This document shows, one piece after another, positions 61,952 through 64,000 of a stretch of DNA of 64,000 nt. Both the position numbers and the translations under genes were made by a program. The stretch is from Neomesorhizobium albiziae. Its GTDB lineage: Bacteria > Pseudomonadota > Alphaproteobacteria > Rhizobiales > Rhizobiaceae. Under the pieces are notes generated by a model that saw only the letters and a list, made by a program, of their open reading frames with translations, was not told the origin of the DNA and searched no databases. Numbering within the stretch: position 1 is the first letter of the stretch; each line of letters begins with the position of its first letter. The stretch is from assembly GCF_900114255.1 (NCBI RefSeq), contig NZ_FOSL01000002.1:310001-374000 (forward strand). The letters run 5' to 3'.

Positions 61952-62575
61952 TCAGGCGGGCGCGGAGCGGAGGACCAGATCCGCCTCCCTGCGATTCTGA
62001 AGCACCCGGTCCACATTCGGCATGTCATTGGAGGCCACCCAGGCGCGGGAATCCTCTTCGGAACGGCCATGCTCGTGCCAGCGCTGCAGCAGCCGGCGCT
62101 CGAGTTCGTCGCGCGGCACGTCGAGGAACACGGCAAGGTCGAAGAGCGGCGCAAGCGCTGCCCACGGCGCCTCGTCGAGCAGAAGGTAGTTGCCTTCGGC
62201 GAGGATGAACTTGACGTCTCCGTCGACGATCGCGGCGCCCGCGCGCGCAAGCTCCATGCTGCGGTCGAACACGGGAATGGCGATGTCGGGTTCAGCGGCG
62301 CGTATGCGCTTCAAAAGATGCTCGAAACCGGCGAGGTCGAATGTTTCCGGCGCGCCCTTGCGGCTGCGCAAACCGCGCTGTTCCAGGATGATGTTGTCGT
62401 AGTGGAAGCCGTCCATCGGCACCACGATCGCCGAGCCCTCCGGCAAAAGGGCGCACAGTTCCTCGGCAATGGTCGATTTCCCGGCGCCCGGCGGGCCCGC
62501 GATGGCGACGACGAACCGTTTGGCCTTGGCGGCACGCTTGAAGATGGTGGCGGCGAGACTGGCTATTTCTGACAT
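61952..62575 (-). CDS. P-loop sugar/nucleoside kinase-like protein
   Basis: A 207-residue P-loop NTPase of the uridine kinase/pantothenate kinase fold. Walker A is VVAIAGPPGAGKST, with MDGFHYDNIIL as the second conserved segment, and FILAEGNYLLLDEAPWAAL as the substrate region. The ATG at 62575 (MSEIASL) is chosen. Similar rhizobial proteins include FrcK, linked to fructose uptake genes. The sugar substrate is uncertain. It lies about 120 bases before gnd on the same strand and may be co-transcribed with it. Confidence 0.86.
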   Translation of the reverse strand: MSEIASLAATIFKRAAKAKRFVVAIAGPPGAGKSTIAEELCALLPEGSAIVVPMDGFHYDNIILEQRGLRSRKGAPETFDLAGFEHLLKRIRAAEPDIAIPVFDRSMELARAGAAIVDGDVKFILAEGNYLLLDEAPWAALAPLFDLAVFLDVPRDELERRLLQRWHEHGRSEEDSRAWVASNDMPNVDRVLQNRREADLVLRSAPA

Positions 62576-62667
62576 GACAAAAGCCTGCTGGTCGGGCGAG
62601 CATTCTGCCGCCATCGCATGGAACTTCAAGCCTTTTCAGAATTGTCCGCAAAGCGCCGACGCGGCCG

Positions 62668-63693
62668 TCATTCCGCGTCGAAGAAGCTGAAGCGGCCCTT
62701 GCCGCCCGCCTTGCTCCGGTAGAGGGCGGCGTCGGCCTTGGCGAGTATATCGTCGGTCGACACGCCGTCATGCGGCGACAGCGCAATGCCGATCGAGGCG
62801 CCGATCTTCACTTCGGTGCCGCCGATGACGAAAGGGGTTGCGAATTTCGACATGACCCGGCGCGCCAGCACGGCGGCATCGGCCTGCTCGCGGATGCTCA
62901 TCTGGACAATGGCGAACTCGTCGCCGCCCAGCCGCCCCACCGTGTCGTTCTCGCGAACCGCTTCGCGAAGCCGGTCGGCGATGGCCACCAGCATTTCGTC
63001 GCCGCCCTTGTGGCCGAGCGTATCGTTGACGGGCTTGAAGTTGTCGATGTCGACATAGTGCACGGCCATCATGCCGCCCCGCTTGGCCAGCGCGATCGCG
63101 GTGCGCAGCCGATCGGTGAACAGCGTCCGGTTGGGCAGGTCCGTGAGGCCGTCATGATGCGCCATGTGGGCAATCATCGCCTGGTTGCGGCGCTGCTGGG
63201 TGACGTCGAGATAGGTGGTGACGAAGCCGCCGCCCTCCAGCGGCACGCCGCGGATTTCAACGATCATGCCGTTCGGCCGGGTGCGCTCATAGGTGTGGGC
63301 GTGGCGCTTCTTCACCAGCGCGATGCGGCGCGCGACGTGTTCTTCCGGGTTGCCCGGCCCGTATTCACCGCGCGCGGCGTTGAAGCGGAACAGGTCTTCC
63401 AGCGTCGGATTGCCGTTTTCGAAAAGCGCGGCGGGATAGTCGAGCATCTTTTTCTGCTGTTCATTGCAGAGCACCATCTCGTGGTTCTTGTCGAACAGCG
63501 AGAGCCCGCTCGGAAAATTCTCGACGACCGCTTCGAGGAGCCTTATGCGCTCGCGCAGCCTGTCGACATAGGCGCCCATGTGGCGCACGGCGGTGGCCAG
63601 GTCCTGAAGGCCACCGGTGGTTATGGATTCGATCTGTTCAGCTCGCCCCATCGTTCCCCTGGATCGCCGCCGCCGCGCCCACGCGTCGCGCAT
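62668..63693 (-). CDS. PAS-GGDEF diguanylate cyclase
   Basis: A 341-residue cytosolic protein. Residues about 50-155 form a PAS domain (LLEAVVENFPSGLSLFDKNHEMVLCNEQQKKML, then GGGFVTTYLDVTQQRRNQ). The GGDEF domain follows (MAHHDGLTDLPNRTLFTDRL and the active motif GRLGGDEF). An inhibitory RxxD site lies five residues before GGDEF (RENDTVGRLGGDEF), so c-di-GMP feedback is likely. A coiled segment precedes the PAS domain. GGGAGG lies seven bases before ATG 63693. No EAL domain, so it should only make c-di-GMP. Confidence 0.92.
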   Translation of the reverse strand: MRDAWARRRRSRGTMGRAEQIESITTGGLQDLATAVRHMGAYVDRLRERIRLLEAVVENFPSGLSLFDKNHEMVLCNEQQKKMLDYPAALFENGNPTLEDLFRFNAARGEYGPGNPEEHVARRIALVKKRHAHTYERTRPNGMIVEIRGVPLEGGGFVTTYLDVTQQRRNQAMIAHMAHHDGLTDLPNRTLFTDRLRTAIALAKRGGMMAVHYVDIDNFKPVNDTLGHKGGDEMLVAIADRLREAVRENDTVGRLGGDEFAIVQMSIREQADAAVLARRVMSKFATPFVIGGTEVKIGASIGIALSPHDGVSTDDILAKADAALYRSKAGGKGRFSFFDAE

Positions 63694-63904
63694 GGCAATC
63701 CCTCCCGGCATGAAGTTACGACGTGAAAATTGCATTTGAATTAATTTTCAATCAGGATCGGATTGCGATCCCCGTTGACCCTGACCAGACACTTGCTATG
63801 TCGGCACCGTAAATATACTGGCAATCTCTGTTGGGTTAGGTTGTTGCGAATTGCGATGGACATTCTTTGCAACCTGGTCGCCATCATCTTCAGGCAGGTC
63901 GTTC

Positions 63905-64000
63905 TTGAACAGCTTTCTTGACAATCTCCGGTCGGGCTTCCAGCCGGCAATCCTCATTCTGGCGCTGCTGGTCGCCGGTTGTTCGACCACCGAGGCCTTG
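63905..64000 (+). CDS. Lipoprotein or secreted protein, only the N-terminus in the window
   Basis: The visible 32 residues (LNSFLDNLRSGFQPAILILALLVAGCSTTEAL, first residue read as Met) are a lipoprotein signal peptide with lipobox LVAGC followed by STT. The TTG start has AGGCAGG seven bases upstream. No ATG or GTG fits better in this frame. The rest of the gene is outside the window, so function cannot be given. Confidence 0.6.
   Translation, partial: MNSFLDNLRSGFQPAILILALLVAGCSTTEAL

Noticed and set aside
1-64000. tRNA, rRNA, prophage or insertion sequence genes
   Set aside because: No cloverleaf with a T-loop pattern, no integrase or transposase motif and no phage structural gene was noticed; a covariance search would be needed to exclude small RNAs.

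Overview
The window looks like a chromosomal segment of a GC-rich alphaproteobacterium of the order Hyphomicrobiales (Rhizobiales), most probably Mesorhizobium or a close Phyllobacteriaceae relative. This is inferred from gene content and order (argH with a small LptM-like lipoprotein, a HIG1-type protein followed by a PduO adenosyltransferase and etfBA, a stand-alone gluQRS, many CUT1 and Liv-type ABC genes) and from palindromic intergenic repeats typical of rhizobia. No rRNA, tRNA, CRISPR array, integrase, transposase or phage gene was seen. Region 1 (1-18.9 kb) is mostly housekeeping: argH; a TlpA-like thioredoxin; a beta-carbonic anhydrase overlapping a SulP-STAS anion permease; a membrane protein fused to a tetraheme cytochrome c domain beside an AT-rich island; 3-hydroxybutyryl-CoA dehydrogenase; etfA/etfB; a frameshifted rhomboid protease; a PduO-type cobalamin adenosyltransferase; gluQRS; an AlkA-like glycosylase; an HNH endonuclease; DsbB and YqaA; and small transporters and membrane proteins. 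Region 2 (19-27.2 kb) holds a DAO-type oxidoreductase, a MATE exporter, and a catabolic group of M81 (MlrC-like) metallopeptidase, RidA, SDR, RpiR regulator, D-threonine-aldolase-like PLP enzyme and SnoaL-like protein. This suggests breakdown of an unusual amino acid or peptide. Region 3 (27.2-43.6 kb) is the most striking part. On the minus strand a nearly gapless series encodes a 2-aminobenzoyl-CoA monooxygenase/reductase, an SDR dehydrogenase, a MarR regulator, an unusual crotonase, an acyl-CoA dehydrogenase, an aryl-CoA ligase, kynureninase, tryptophan 2,3-dioxygenase, a complete Liv-type ABC importer and a RidA-family protein. A divergent alpha/beta hydrolase, a good candidate kynurenine formamidase, and a stand-alone Lrp/AsnC sensor (RAM) domain lie on the other side of a divergent promoter that carries overlapping palindromes. 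Read together, this is a complete route from L-tryptophan through kynurenine and anthranilate to anthraniloyl-CoA, followed by aerobic ring dearomatisation and beta-oxidation-like steps, packaged with its own uptake system and regulators. The acyl-CoA dehydrogenase would pass electrons to the ETF encoded near 8 kb. Region 4 (43.6-46.4 kb) contains small proteins: a second copy of a small HTH-like family, a lipoprotein, a histone-H1-like Lys/Ala/Pro protein, and palindromic repeats. Region 5 (46.4-60.4 kb) is a plant-sugar utilisation locus: a CUT1 ABC importer, a GH43 glycosidase, an aldo/keto reductase, two Gfo/Idh/MocA oxidoreductases, two xylose-isomerase-like TIM-barrel enzymes and two LacI regulators. 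Two identical 14-bp operators sit in opposite orientation between the first LacI gene and the transporter. The window ends with gnd, a P-loop sugar/nucleoside kinase, a PAS-GGDEF diguanylate cyclase and the start of another lipoprotein. All functional assignments rest on reading motifs and family resemblance; no database search was run.
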